A stretch of DNA of 64,000 bases from Pseudarthrobacter naphthalenicus (GTDB taxonomy: Bacteria; Actinomycetota; Actinomycetes; Actinomycetales; Micrococcaceae). Of this stretch, positions 34,523 to 43,642 are shown in pieces. A program made the position numbers and the translations under genes. The notes beneath the pieces were generated by a model that was given only the letters and a program-made list of their open reading frames with translations, did not search any database and was not told the origin of the DNA. Where the stretch lies: NCBI RefSeq assembly GCF_029076445.1, contig NZ_JARESG010000007.1:62001-126000 (forward strand). Direction: 5' to 3'. Numbering within the stretch: position 1 is the first letter of the stretch; every line of letters starts with the position of its first letter.

Positions 34523-36003
34523 CTACCGAACAGACCAGTCCCGACCAGACCAGTCCCGACCAGACCAGCACCGACCATGTCAGCCCCGACCAGGTCAGTT
34601 CAGCCGCCGGATCGAAAGACCTTCCGCAGCTGAACCGGACCCTCCACGCGGCCCCCAAGCCGCCGGTCCGGATCGTCCACCTCGGGCTCGGCGCCTTCCA
34701 CCGCTCGCACCAGGCCTGGTTCACCAGCCAGGCCGGCGACGCCGCGGAGTGGGGCATCGCGGCCTTCACGGGACGCCGCCCGGACGCCGCCCTGGCACTT
34801 GCCGAGCAGGACGGACTCTTCACGCTGGTGGAGCGCGCTGACAGCGGCGACTCGTTCGCCGTCGTCGGAAGCATTGCCGAAGCGGTGGACGGCGCGGACG
34901 TGCCGCGGCTCGCCGAACTGGTTGCAGCACCCGCTACCGCCATGGTCACGCTGACCGTCACCGAAGCCGCGTACCGGCTCGGTGCCGACGGGCAGCTTGA
35001 TGTCAACGCGTCCGACGTCGCGGCGGACCTTGAGCTGCTGAAGTCAGGCACCGGAAACCCGTCGACGCCGCTGGGCCGGTTGGTCTTTGCCCTCGCCGCC
35101 CGCCGGGCTGCCGGAACCGGACCCATGGCGGTGGTCTGCTGTGACAACCTCGCCAACAACGGCACCGTTGCCCACAACGCCGTGACCGGCCTCGCCGCTG
35201 CCTGGGACGCGGACCTCGCCGCCTGGATTGAGGCGAACGTCAGCTTTGTCAGCACGTCGGTGGACCGCATCACGCCGCGCACCACCGAAGCCGACATCGC
35301 CGCCGTCGAGGCCGCATGCGGGTACCACGACAACTCGCCGGTTGTTGCCGAACCTTTCACCAACTGGGTGCTCAGCGGGGACTTCCCGGCCGGGCGGCCG
35401 CGCTGGGAAGATGCCGGCGCGGTGTTCGTGGACCACATCGAGCCTTTCGAGAACCGCAAGCTGTGGCTCCTGAACGGCGCCCATTCCCTGCTGGCGTACG
35501 CCGGTCAGCTCCGCGGCCACACCACCGTGGCCGAAGCCCTGGCCGACGCGGAGTGCCGAAAGGCCGTGGAATCGTTCTGGGACGAGGCGGAGAGCAACCT
35601 GTCCGGCGCGGCAGCCGCCGGCGCCGACCTGCAGATTCCGGCCTACCGCGACGCCCTGCTGGCCCGGTTCAGCAATGCACGGATCGCCCACCACCTGGCC
35701 CAGATCGCGATGGACGGCAGTACCAAACTCCGGATGCGGGCGGTGCCGGTGCTGCTGGCCGAGCGCGCCCAAGGACGGTCCGGAGCTGCTGCCGCACTGA
35801 TGATTGCCGCCTGGATGGACTTCACCGCAGCAGCCGAGGCGTTCCATGATCCGCTCGCGGCCGAGGTCTCGGCGGCCAACACGCTCGAAGGCGCCGAACG
35901 GGTTGGGGCCCTGCTGGCGCTCATTGATCCGGCCCTGGCTGCCGATGAGGCCGTGGTGGAGTTCGTTGCCGGCCTGCTCGGAACTTTCACCGCAGGCTCC
36001 TAG
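34519..36003 (+). CDS. uxuB: Mannitol-dehydrogenase-family oxidoreductase, probable D-fructuronate reductase
   Basis: NAD-dependent reduction of fructuronate to mannonate, linking uxaC to mannonate dehydratase. The 494-residue long-chain dehydrogenase has IVHLGLGAFHRSHQAWF (dinucleotide binding), VVCCDNLANNG, FVSTSVDRITP and FENRKLWLLNGAHSLLAY with the catalytic Lys and His. Its first 29 residues are a tandem TSPDQ-like repeat absent from the family core and probably disordered. GTG start overlapping uxaC by 4 bp. The uronate context favours UxuB over mannitol or arabitol dehydrogenase. Confidence 0.9.
   Translation: MTTEQTSPDQTSPDQTSTDHVSPDQVSSAAGSKDLPQLNRTLHAAPKPPVRIVHLGLGAFHRSHQAWFTSQAGDAAEWGIAAFTGRRPDAALALAEQDGLFTLVERADSGDSFAVVGSIAEAVDGADVPRLAELVAAPATAMVTLTVTEAAYRLGADGQLDVNASDVAADLELLKSGTGNPSTPLGRLVFALAARRAAGTGPMAVVCCDNLANNGTVAHNAVTGLAAAWDADLAAWIEANVSFVSTSVDRITPRTTEADIAAVEAACGYHDNSPVVAEPFTNWVLSGDFPAGRPRWEDAGAVFVDHIEPFENRKLWLLNGAHSLLAYAGQLRGHTTVAEALADAECRKAVESFWDEAESNLSGAAAAGADLQIPAYRDALLARFSNARIAHHLAQIAMDGSTKLRMRAVPVLLAERAQGRSGAAAALMIAAWMDFTAAAEAFHDPLAAEVSAANTLEGAERVGALLALIDPALAADEAVVEFVAGLLGTFTAGS
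34531..34605 (+). repeat. Tandem 15-bp repeat encoding TSPDQ units
   Basis: Five consecutive 15-bp units: 34531-34545 and 34546-34560 are identical (CAGACCAGTCCCGAC), 34561-34575 differs at two bases, the next two are progressively decayed. In frame they encode QTSPD, QTSPD, QTSTD, HVSPD, QVSSA, so copy-number change would keep frame. Confidence 0.9.
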
Positions 36004-36022
36004 CCAGGAGTCCAACAGAATG

Positions 36023-36063
36023 GCTCTGCCCGGTCCGGAGTTACGGACCGGGCAGAGCTGTTT
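36023..36063 (+). terminator. Terminator after uxaC-uxuB
   Basis: Perfect 14-bp stem GCTCTGCCCGGTCC (36023-36036) with 36045-36058, 8-nt loop, followed by TGTTTCTG. Twenty bases after the uxuB stop. Confidence 0.9.
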
Positions 36064-36103
36064 CTGCTGACTTGCAGTTTCATGAACTTTCAACAGAAAT
36101 TTA

Positions 36104-36142
36104 TGGCAACCGCTTGCCATTTGATTGCCAAGTGATTAGGAT
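36104..36142 (+). promoter_or_regulatory. Promoter with LacI operator over -35 (symporter/manD/gntK-GH3)
   Basis: Operator TGGCAACCGCTTGCCA (36104-36119), nearly perfectly symmetric. Right half TTGCCA is the -35, then a 17-bp spacer and -10 TAGGAT (36137-36142). A further TTGCCA half-site lies at 36125-36130, 11 bp on. About 135 nt of leader precede the symporter ATG at 36278; in it I see only the Shine-Dalgarno AAAGGAG. Confidence 0.85.
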
Positions 36143-36277
36143 TACAACAACGAGTTACAGGCGGCGGCACTGCCGTCCCCCGTGGATTTCCGGTTGAGGC
36201 ATGGCCGAGGGTTCACCGCTGCATAGCATTTCAAAATTCGCCGGCCCCCAAGGCGGCAAGGGTAAAGGAGCCCAATC

Positions 36278-37696
36278 ATGAAAAAGCTAAACAAGCTCAG
36301 CATTGTCGGCTATGGCGCCGGTGATGCCGCAAACAACCTCGCCTTCACTACGGCCACCATGTTCCTGCTCGTGTATTACACGGATGTCGCCGGTATCTCC
36401 GCAGCGGCCGCCGGAACCCTGCTGCTTGTGGTCCGTTTGTTTGACGCCTTCGCTGACGTTTTCGCCGGCCGGATCGTGGACCGGACCTACAGCAAGCGCT
36501 TCGGCAAGTTCCGCCCCTTCATCATGTTCGGCTCCATTCCGCTGCTCCTGCTGAGCATGGCAGTCTTTTCCGTCCCGCAGATCGGTGAATCCGGCGCCCT
36601 GCTGTACGCGTATGTCACCTACGCCGCCCTTGGCCTGGCCTACAGCCTCGTAAACATTCCCTATGGTTCGCTGGCGGGCGCCATGACCCAGGATCCGGGT
36701 GAGCGCGCCAAACTCGGCTCGGCCCGCATGGTGGGTGCCCTGCTGGTCAGTTCCGGCCTGGGCATCTTCGTGGCACCGCTGATCAAGCCCGGCGCCGACC
36801 TCCAGACCACGTTCACCACCATCACCCTGGTCTTTGTCGTGATCGGTACGGCGCTTTACTTCTTCACGGCACTGACCGCCAAGGAACGCGTCCACCGCGA
36901 GGTCCCCAACGTGACCCTCAAGCAGAGCCTGGACACGCTCAAGACCAACAAGCCCCTGCTGATGCTGTGCCTGAGCTCCTTCTTCTTCCTCACCGGCTAC
37001 CTGGCCCTCACGTCCGTGCAGCTGTACTACCTGCGCGACGTCCTGGGCCGGCTGGACCTTTACCCCGTCCTGTCCATCATTCAGCTGGCCCTGACCTTCG
37101 TGCTCGCCGCGTTCATGCCCAAACTGGTCCGCAATGTCGGCAAAAAGCGCGTCTACATCTACTCCTCGCTCATCAGCGTGGCAGGCGGCGCGATCATCTT
37201 CTTCACCCCGGCCAGCCAGGTCTGGCTCGGCTTCAGCGGCCTGGTCATCAGCGTGGTGGGCGTCCTGGCGGTCAACATCGTGGTCTGGGCCCTGGAAGCG
37301 GACACCGTGGAATACGGCGAATGGAAGACCGGCGTCCGCACCGAGGGCATCACCTACGCACTGTTCTCCTTCACCCGTAAGTCCGGCCAGGCCGTGGGAG
37401 GCGCCCTCGCCGCCTACGCCCTCGCCCTGGGCGGCTACAAGTCCGGCGGCGCGACGCAGACTGCCGATGCCGTGTTCGGCATCCAGATTGCTGCCGGTGC
37501 GCTCCCGGCCGTATTGACTATCCTTGCGGTACTGGTCATGACCAAGTACACCCTCACTGACGCCAAGCACGCGGAAATCCTCCAGGAAATCCAGTCCCGC
37601 CGCACCAAAACGGCATCTGCCGGCACTCCGGCCGACGCCGGCCAGCCGGCCGATGCTGCCACCCCAGCCCACGCCGGCACGCCCGCCGGCCGATAA
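36278..37696 (+). CDS. GPH-family sugar:cation symporter (glucuronide transporter-like)
   Basis: Twelve-span secondary transporter, 472 residues, of the MelB/UidB/XynP group. Diagnostic stretches are [61 protein letters not shown] and [20 protein letters not shown]. It takes up a glycoside or uronide with a cation. The C-terminal tail of about 30 residues is an Ala/Pro/Gly repeat ([13 protein letters not shown]) of no known role. It heads the operon with mannonate dehydratase and the gluconokinase-GH3 fusion, so a uronide is the likely cargo. Confidence 0.92.
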   Translation: MKKLNKLSIVGYGAGDAANNLAFTTATMFLLVYYTDVAGISAAAAGTLLLVVRLFDAFADVFAGRIVDRTYSKRFGKFRPFIMFGSIPLLLLSMAVFSVPQIGESGALLYAYVTYAALGLAYSLVNIPYGSLAGAMTQDPGERAKLGSARMVGALLVSSGLGIFVAPLIKPGADLQTTFTTITLVFVVIGTALYFFTALTAKERVHREVPNVTLKQSLDTLKTNKPLLMLCLSSFFFLTGYLALTSVQLYYLRDVLGRLDLYPVLSIIQLALTFVLAAFMPKLVRNVGKKRVYIYSSLISVAGGAIIFFTPASQVWLGFSGLVISVVGVLAVNIVVWALEADTVEYGEWKTGVRTEGITYALFSFTRKSGQAVGGALAAYALALGGYKSGGATQTADAVFGIQIAAGALPAVLTILAVLVMTKYTLTDAKHAEILQEIQSRRTKTASAGTPADAGQPADAATPAHAGTPAGR

Positions 37697-37740
37697 CTCC
37701 ACCCACGACCAACTACCTGTTGTCCCCGAAAGGATCTGCC

Positions 37741-38970
37741 GTGAAAATCATTGCCGCTGAGGTGTTCGTGACAAGCCCGTCGCGTAACTTCGTGACCCTG
37801 CGCATCACAACGGACGATGGAGTCACCGGCATCGGTGACGCCACGCTGAACGGCCGCGAACTGGCTGTCGCCGCCTACCTCAAGGAGCATGTTGCACAGC
37901 TGCTGATCGGCAAGGATCCGCACAAGATCGAGGACACCTGGCAGTTCCTGTACCGCAGCTCGTACTGGCGCCGCGGCCCGGTCACCATGGCGGCCATCGC
38001 CGCCGTGGACATGGCCCTGTGGGACATTAAGGGCAAGATGGCCAACATGCCCGTCTACCAGCTCCTCGGCGGTGCCTCACGCAACGGCCTGCGCGCCTAC
38101 GGCCACGCATCCGGCTCGGACATCGAGTCGCTGTTCGACTCCGTCCGCGAGCACCTGGAACTGGGCTACAAGTCCGTCCGCATCCAGACCGCCGTCCCCG
38201 GCATCAAGGCCGTCTACGGTGTTGCTGCGCAGGCACAAGCCTCAGGTGAACGCTACGACTACGAGCCCGCCGGCCGCGGTGCCTTCCCGGTGGAAGAGGA
38301 TTGGGACACCCGCGCCTACCTGCGCCACCTGCCCACCGTTTTCGAAGCCGTGCGCAACGAGTTCGGCGCGGAACTGCCGCTCCTGCACGACGGCCACCAC
38401 CGCATGACCCCCATCCAGGCCGCCAAGCTCGGCAAGGCCCTGGAACCGTACGACCTCTTCTGGCTCGAGGACTGCACCCCGGCCGAAAACCAGGAAGCCC
38501 TTCGCCTGGTCCGCCAGCACACCACCACCCCGCTGGCCATCGGTGAAATCTTCAACACCGTGTATGACTACCAGACCATCATCAAGGAACAGCTTATTGA
38601 CTACGTCCGCGCAGCCTCCACCCACTTCGGCGGCATCTCCCCGCTGAAGAAGGTCATGGACTTCGCGGCCCAGTACCAGATCAAGTCAGGCTTCCACGGC
38701 CCCACGGACATCTCCCCGGTGGGCTTCGCGGCCCAGCTCCACGTGGGCCTGGCCATCCACAACTACGGCATCCAGGAATACATGCAGCACTCGGACAAGA
38801 CCAACGAGGTCTTCGAACAGTCCATGACATTCGTTGACGGCTACCTGCACCCGGGCGACAAGCCCGGCATCGGCGTCGAATTCAACGAGGAAGCCGCAGC
38901 GGCCTACCCGTACCAGCAGGCCTACCTGCCATACAACCGCCTGGTTGACGGCACTGTGCATGACTGGTGA
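37741..38970 (+). CDS. manD: Mannonate dehydratase, enolase-superfamily type (ManD)
   Basis: Dehydrates D-mannonate to 2-keto-3-deoxygluconate; 409 residues, not homologous to UxuA. The N-terminal capping domain begins [22 protein letters not shown]; the barrel has [52 protein letters not shown] and [22 protein letters not shown] at 37741 after GAAAGG. It completes uxaC to uxuB to manD for glucuronate. High-activity ManD is the best match, but some family members are poor gluconate dehydratases. Confidence 0.93.
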   Translation: MKIIAAEVFVTSPSRNFVTLRITTDDGVTGIGDATLNGRELAVAAYLKEHVAQLLIGKDPHKIEDTWQFLYRSSYWRRGPVTMAAIAAVDMALWDIKGKMANMPVYQLLGGASRNGLRAYGHASGSDIESLFDSVREHLELGYKSVRIQTAVPGIKAVYGVAAQAQASGERYDYEPAGRGAFPVEEDWDTRAYLRHLPTVFEAVRNEFGAELPLLHDGHHRMTPIQAAKLGKALEPYDLFWLEDCTPAENQEALRLVRQHTTTPLAIGEIFNTVYDYQTIIKEQLIDYVRAASTHFGGISPLKKVMDFAAQYQIKSGFHGPTDISPVGFAAQLHVGLAIHNYGIQEYMQHSDKTNEVFEQSMTFVDGYLHPGDKPGIGVEFNEEAAAAYPYQQAYLPYNRLVDGTVHDW

Positions 38971-41347
38971 GGCACCCGTGGTGATCAGCAACAACACCGC
39001 CCCTGCCCCCGAAGGCAGGCCGGGCCCGCGCGTCATCGTCATGGGCGTCTCCGGCTGCGGCAAGACCACCATCGGTGACCTTGTGGCCCGTGAACTGGGG
39101 GTGCCGTTCCTGGACGGCGACTCCCTGCACCCGGTGGAGAATGTCGCCAAGATGGCCGCCGGCACCCCGCTGACCGACGAGGACCGGTGGCCGTGGCTCG
39201 CCACGGTGGGTTCGGAACTGGCGGCCGCCGGCAGCGGCGGACTGGTCCTGGCCTGCTCGGCCCTGCGCCGCAGCTACCGGGACGCCATCCGCGCCGAGGC
39301 GCCGGACACGATCTTCCTCCACCTGCACGGCAGCAAAGAGGTCCTGAAAGCCCGCACCGAAGGCCGTTCCGGGCACTTCATGCCGCCTGCCCTGCTCGAA
39401 TCACAGCTCGCCACCCTCGAACCGCTGGAAGCGGACGAGGTGGGCGTTGTGGTGGACATCGCCGGGCCGGTGACCCAGGTGATGGCCGACGCGCTGGCGG
39501 GAATCGCCACCGCAGCGAAGGCAGCCAGCGGCAGCCCCGCCGTCGGGAGCCCGGCAGGTACCTCCGGGAGCGGCACCCCCGCTGCCGTCGGCACCCAGGC
39601 CCGCCAGTTCGACGTCGACCTTAAGGCCGCGCCGTTCAACCTCGATGACGCTGCGGTTGAGTGGGTGAACAGCACCCTGGAATCCATGACGCTTGAGGAG
39701 AAGATCGGCCAGCTCTTCATCAACCACAACAACGACTACTCCCCGGAGTACCTCGACGGTGTGCTGGAGAACTACCACGTGGGCGGCATGCGTTACCGGC
39801 CGGGGCCCTCGGGCGCTGTCCAGGAGCACATCCGTTACGCGCAGTCCAAGTCCAAAGTGCCGCTGCTGGTGGCGTCCAACCCGGAAATGGGTGGCGCCGG
39901 AAGCTGCGATGACGGCACGTTTGTGTCCACGCACCTGCAGGCCGGATCGCACCCGGACAAGTCCATCGCACGCAAGATGGGACAGGTGGCCGGGGTTGAG
40001 ACTGCCGCCCTGGGCTGCAACTGGGCTTTCGCGCCGATCGTGGACATCCACTACAACTGGCGCAACACGGTCATCTCCACCCGGTCGTTCGGCAACACCC
40101 CGGAAATCGTGGTGGAGCGCGCTAAGGAGTACTTCGACGGCATCACTGAGTCACCCACCGCCTGCGCCATGAAGCACTTCCCCGGCGACGGTGTGGACGA
40201 GCGCGATCAGCACGTGGTTACGTCCTACAACACCTTCGGCTATGAGGAGTGGAACAAAACCTACGGGCACGTGTACCGGGAGATGATCGGGCGCGGCGTG
40301 CAGTCGATCATGATCGGCCATATCGGCGCGCCCGGGCTGTCCCGGCACTTCCGTCCGGGCATGGCGGACAAGGACATCAAGCCCGCCACGCTGGCCCCGG
40401 AACTGCTGCAGGACCTGCTCCGCGGCGAGCTCGGCTTCAACGGGCTGATCCTGACGGATGCCTCGCAGATGATCGGGCTGACCCAGGCCATGAAGCGCAA
40501 GGACCTGGTCCCTGCCACCATCGCCGCGGGGTGCGACATGTTCCTGTTCTTCCGCAACCCGGCGGAGGATTTCCAGTACATGCTGGACGGCTACAAGTCC
40601 GGCATCATCACCGAGCAGCGCCTGCACGACGCCCTGCGCCGCATCCTGGCGCTGAAGGCCTCGCTGGGGCTGCACCGCAAGGAACGCAGCGAACTGGTTC
40701 CGCCGGTGGAGGCCCTGGCCAGGATCGGCAGCGCGGCACACCGTGCCGTTGCCGCCGAGGTGGCGGACAAGACCGTCACCCTCGTCAAGGACACCGCGAA
40801 CAACCTGCCCATCACGCCGGAAACGCACAAACGGATCCGCCTGTACGGCATCTCCGGTGACTCGGACTTCACCCGCGCTGACCCGTTGGCCTACCTGGAC
40901 AAGGTCAAGGTTGAGCTGGAGAAAGCCGGCTTCGAGGTGCACCTGTTCAAGACCGCAGCCCAGCGTGAAGCCGCGGGGGAGACCGGCATCAACTTCATGA
41001 CCGTCATCTCCGAGGAAGCCACAGGGGATTACGCGGACAAGTATGACGCCGCGTTCGTCTTCGCCAACGTCAAGGGCTTCGCCCAGGAAGCGGCTATCCG
41101 CATCAAGTGGTCCACCCCCATGGCGGCCGAGATCCCGTGGTACGTCACCGAGGTTCCCACTGTGCTGGTGTCGCTGAACCAGCCCAACCACCTCATCGAT
41201 GTGCCGATGGTCAAGACCGCCATCCACACGCACGCCGATTCCGTGGAGGCCATCCGGGCCACGATCGAAAAGATCATGGGCAGGTCCGAGTTCCAGGGGA
41301 CGTTCAATGAGAACGTCTTCTGCGATTCCTTCGACACCCGGCTCTGA
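38960..41347 (+). CDS. Gluconokinase-GH3 glycoside hydrolase fusion
   Basis: A single 795-residue chain with two enzymes. Residues about 20-190 are a complete GntK-type gluconokinase: P-loop GVSGCGKTT (29-37), [62 protein letters not shown]. An Ala/Gly/Ser/Pro linker ([20 protein letters not shown]) leads to a GH3 glycosidase (about 215-795) with [14 protein letters not shown], nucleophile Asp in [13 protein letters not shown], and a C-terminal alpha/beta domain ending FCDSFDTRL. No signal peptide, so cytoplasmic. ATG at 38960 overlaps manD; GTG at 38978 or 38981, with GGTGAGG upstream, may be the real start. The reading frame is uninterrupted across the junction. Substrate unknown; a beta-glycoside of gluconate would suit both halves. 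Confidence 0.9.
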   Translation: MTGEAPVVISNNTAPAPEGRPGPRVIVMGVSGCGKTTIGDLVARELGVPFLDGDSLHPVENVAKMAAGTPLTDEDRWPWLATVGSELAAAGSGGLVLACSALRRSYRDAIRAEAPDTIFLHLHGSKEVLKARTEGRSGHFMPPALLESQLATLEPLEADEVGVVVDIAGPVTQVMADALAGIATAAKAASGSPAVGSPAGTSGSGTPAAVGTQARQFDVDLKAAPFNLDDAAVEWVNSTLESMTLEEKIGQLFINHNNDYSPEYLDGVLENYHVGGMRYRPGPSGAVQEHIRYAQSKSKVPLLVASNPEMGGAGSCDDGTFVSTHLQAGSHPDKSIARKMGQVAGVETAALGCNWAFAPIVDIHYNWRNTVISTRSFGNTPEIVVERAKEYFDGITESPTACAMKHFPGDGVDERDQHVVTSYNTFGYEEWNKTYGHVYREMIGRGVQSIMIGHIGAPGLSRHFRPGMADKDIKPATLAPELLQDLLRGELGFNGLILTDASQMIGLTQAMKRKDLVPATIAAGCDMFLFFRNPAEDFQYMLDGYKSGIITEQRLHDALRRILALKASLGLHRKERSELVPPVEALARIGSAAHRAVAAEVADKTVTLVKDTANNLPITPETHKRIRLYGISGDSDFTRADPLAYLDKVKVELEKAGFEVHLFKTAAQREAAGETGINFMTVISEEATGDYADKYDAAFVFANVKGFAQEAAIRIKWSTPMAAEIPWYVTEVPTVLVSLNQPNHLIDVPMVKTAIHTHADSVEAIRATIEKIMGRSEFQGTFNENVFCDSFDTRL

Positions 41348-41380
41348 CCCAACGGGCTTCCGTACTGGAGGAAACGCAAC

Positions 41381-41418
41381 TGGCCTGGCGCTGCGCGGAC
41401 ACGCGCAGGGCCAGGCCA
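41381..41418 (+). terminator. Hairpin after gluconokinase-GH3
   Basis: TGGCCTGGCGCTGCGCG pairs with CGCGCAGGGCCAGGCCA (17 bp, one mismatch) around a 4-nt loop, 33 bp after the stop codon, with a short ATTT tail. Confidence 0.8.
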
Positions 41419-41457
41419 TTTCCGCATCACCTGCCATTTTCCTCCCCGCAGACTACT

Positions 41458-41487
41458 GCACACATGTGCTGTAAATGCCTTTAGAAT
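41458..41487 (+). promoter_or_regulatory. Leaderless tetR promoter with palindrome
   Basis: Palindrome GCACACATGTGC (41458-41469) followed by -10 TAGAAT (41482-41487), which ends 6 nt before the ATG of the TetR gene. There is no Shine-Dalgarno sequence. The palindrome occupies the -35 zone and is a candidate TetR site. Confidence 0.6.
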
Positions 41488-41493
41488 GGGTTT

Positions 41494-42216
41494 ATGGCAC
41501 AGCATGGACGCAGTCACGCCCGCATGACCAGGAGGGGATCGACCGATCCCCGGGCCATCACATCGCAGCGCCGTCTAGTCGAAGCGCTGACGGCGGTCGT
41601 TAAGGCGGAAGGCTTCGGCGCCGCGTCCGTGACCCGGATCGCGCGCGACGCGGGACTCAGCCGGAGCGGGTTCTACGAGCAGTTCGCCAGCGTCGACGAG
41701 CTCGCACTGTTCATCCTTGACGACCTGATCCTCGAGATTGGTGCCCTCGACCTTGAGGCCCGGACCGTGCGCGGTGCCAAGGGACGAGCTGTCTCCGAGT
41801 TCGCCCTCGAACTCATTCTCCAGTCAGTCTTCGAGCACGGGGAGCTTTACGAGCACCTGCTGCTCTCCGAGGGCACCGGCGGCATAGTAGCGAGAGCCAT
41901 CAACGGGTTCGCCCGGGGCGCCCGTCCGATCATTGCGATCTCCCAACCACAGTGGCCGGAAGCGAGAATCGACCTCATGGCGAGCTCGATCGGCGGGCTA
42001 ATCGTGAGTGGAGTGATGCACGCCTTCAGCACCGGCCAGCCCTCCACCGCCCACGATCTGGCGCGCGAACTCGTGAGCTTCATGCCGCCCTGGCTCTTCT
42101 ACGCGGACGGCAGGGCCGCAACCACAGACAGCGAGCAGCCAACCTCTTCTTCGCTTCGGGCCAGCCATTCCGGTGACGCGGGCCCCGGCGAGGTCCATGC
42201 GGACCGGACCAACTAA
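41494..42216 (+). CDS. TetR-family transcriptional regulator
   Basis: 240-residue repressor. N-terminal HTH at about residues 27-70: RRLVEALTAVVKAEGFGAAS, VTRIARDAGLSRSGFYEQFA. The all-helical ligand domain follows and a disordered Ser/Thr-rich tail of about 35 residues ends the protein. It lies 64 bp upstream of the fatty-acid desaturase in the same direction and is probably its regulator, sensing acyl-CoA or lipid. Likely leaderless. Confidence 0.9.
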   Translation: MAQHGRSHARMTRRGSTDPRAITSQRRLVEALTAVVKAEGFGAASVTRIARDAGLSRSGFYEQFASVDELALFILDDLILEIGALDLEARTVRGAKGRAVSEFALELILQSVFEHGELYEHLLLSEGTGGIVARAINGFARGARPIIAISQPQWPEARIDLMASSIGGLIVSGVMHAFSTGQPSTAHDLARELVSFMPPWLFYADGRAATTDSEQPTSSSLRASHSGDAGPGEVHADRTN

Positions 42217-42280
42217 TCCAGACGCGCGTTTCGGCAACTGCCGGACCCCGTGAACCTCGACCTCTGAGGAGTACCAGTAC

Positions 42281-43486
42281 ATGACGATCATTACCAACAA
42301 GCCTGATGTTTCCGGGGACGGTGCAGTGCCGAACGATGCCCACACGAAGAAGGCGCCCGCTGCGGCGAAAATCCGGCCCGGCGCCCTCGCCAAGTCCGGC
42401 GGCCCCACGCGGAGGCCGCCGTCCGCGGCGCACCTCTCTGACGAGCAGGTCGCCGAGCTGGGCCGGGAACTCGACGCCATCCGCGACAACATCCTGGCCA
42501 AACGTGGCGCTGCGGATGCCGCCTACATCCGGCGCATGATCAAGATCCAGCGCGGACTGGAGATCTCGGGCCGCGCGGCACTGCTGGTCAGCAAGAACAA
42601 GGCAGCCTGGGTCACCGGCACCACCTTCCTGAGCCTGGCCAAGATCCTGGAAAACATGGAACTTGGCCACAACATCCTGCACGGGCAATGGGACTGGATG
42701 CGGGACCCGGACATCCACTCCACCACGTGGGAATGGGACTTCGTCACCCCCTCGCGCGCCTGGCAGAACACCCACAACGACTCGCACCACCGCTGGACCA
42801 ACGTCGTGGGCAAAGACAACGACGTCGGATTCAACCTCCTCCGCATGGACGAGAACCAGCCGTGGACGCCCTACAACCTGGGCAACCCGCTCTACAACGC
42901 ACTCCTGGCCCCCGTCTTCGAATGGGGCATCGCCATCTATGACCTTGAGCTGACCGAATTCAAGGAAGGCAGGAAGACCAAGGAAGCCCTCTTCAAGGAC
43001 CTTAAAGCACTGGGCCGCAAGGTGGTCACCCAGTCCACCAAGGATTACGCGGCCACGCCCGTCGTCGCCATGCTCACGGGCTCCGGCAAACAGGCCCTCT
43101 ACGGCACCCTGACGGCCAACGCCGTCCGTAACCTCTGGGCGCACGCCGTGATTTTCTGCGGCCACTTCCCCGAGGGCACGGACACCTTTACCGAAGACAT
43201 GGTGGAAGGCGAAACCCGCGGCGACTGGTACGTCCGCCAGATCATCGGCTCCGCCAACATCTCCGGATCCAAGTTCATGCACCTGATGACCGGCAACCTC
43301 TCGCACCAGATCGAACACCACCTCTTCCCGGACCTGCCCTCGAACAGGTACGCCGAGATCGCGCCACAGGTCCGCGAAATATGCCAGCGCTACGGCCTGA
43401 TTTACACCACCGGCCCCATCTGGAAGCAGGTCGGCTCTACCTGGGCGAAGGTCTGCAAGCTCGCACTGCCGCCGCGCAAAGCCTGA
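42281..43486 (+). CDS. Membrane fatty-acid desaturase (DesA3/linoleoyl-CoA desaturase type)
   Basis: Di-iron acyl desaturase, 401 residues. The three His boxes are in place: GHNILHGQWDWM, WQNTHNDSHHRWTNVVGKDND and LSHQIEHHLFPDLPSNRYAEIA, the last with the fused HxxHH pattern. About 85 N-terminal residues are disordered and Pro/Ala-rich. It would introduce a double bond into membrane acyl chains, typically for cold adaptation. The region between the second and third His boxes is less hydrophobic than in plant enzymes, as usual in actinobacteria. GAGGAG precedes the ATG. Confidence 0.93.
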   Translation: MTIITNKPDVSGDGAVPNDAHTKKAPAAAKIRPGALAKSGGPTRRPPSAAHLSDEQVAELGRELDAIRDNILAKRGAADAAYIRRMIKIQRGLEISGRAALLVSKNKAAWVTGTTFLSLAKILENMELGHNILHGQWDWMRDPDIHSTTWEWDFVTPSRAWQNTHNDSHHRWTNVVGKDNDVGFNLLRMDENQPWTPYNLGNPLYNALLAPVFEWGIAIYDLELTEFKEGRKTKEALFKDLKALGRKVVTQSTKDYAATPVVAMLTGSGKQALYGTLTANAVRNLWAHAVIFCGHFPEGTDTFTEDMVEGETRGDWYVRQIIGSANISGSKFMHLMTGNLSHQIEHHLFPDLPSNRYAEIAPQVREICQRYGLIYTTGPIWKQVGSTWAKVCKLALPPRKA

Positions 43487-43596
43487 CTGAGAAAGACTCT
43501 GCGGTGAGACTCAAGCCTGTCTGGACACGAATGCGTGCCAGGGCGACAGGTCGGGGAGTTGCCGCCCACACCTAAAGACGGCTCGACAAAACGGCA

Positions 43597-43636
43597 CCTG
43601 GGGCCCATACCCAGCGTGGGCTCCCAGGCGTAGCGT
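43597..43636 (+). promoter_or_regulatory. Palindrome plus -10, leaderless start of the flavoprotein gene
   Basis: CCTGGGGCCCA (43597-43607) faces TGGGCTCCCAGG (43617-43628), an interrupted palindrome. It is directly followed by -10 TAGCGT (43631-43636), 6 nt before the ATG. With no -35-like hexamer, the palindrome may be an activator or repressor site. Confidence 0.5.
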
Positions 43637-43642
43637 TAGGGC

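Noticed and set aside
34512-35459. Minus-strand ORF over uxuB with Ser/Ala-rich product
   Set aside because: Includes the antisense of the TSPDQ repeat; no family features and no start context.
38834-38959. Upstream extension of the gluconokinase-GH3 frame
   Set aside because: The extension lies inside manD in another frame and encodes a Thr/Pro-rich shadow; the kinase homology begins after 39020.
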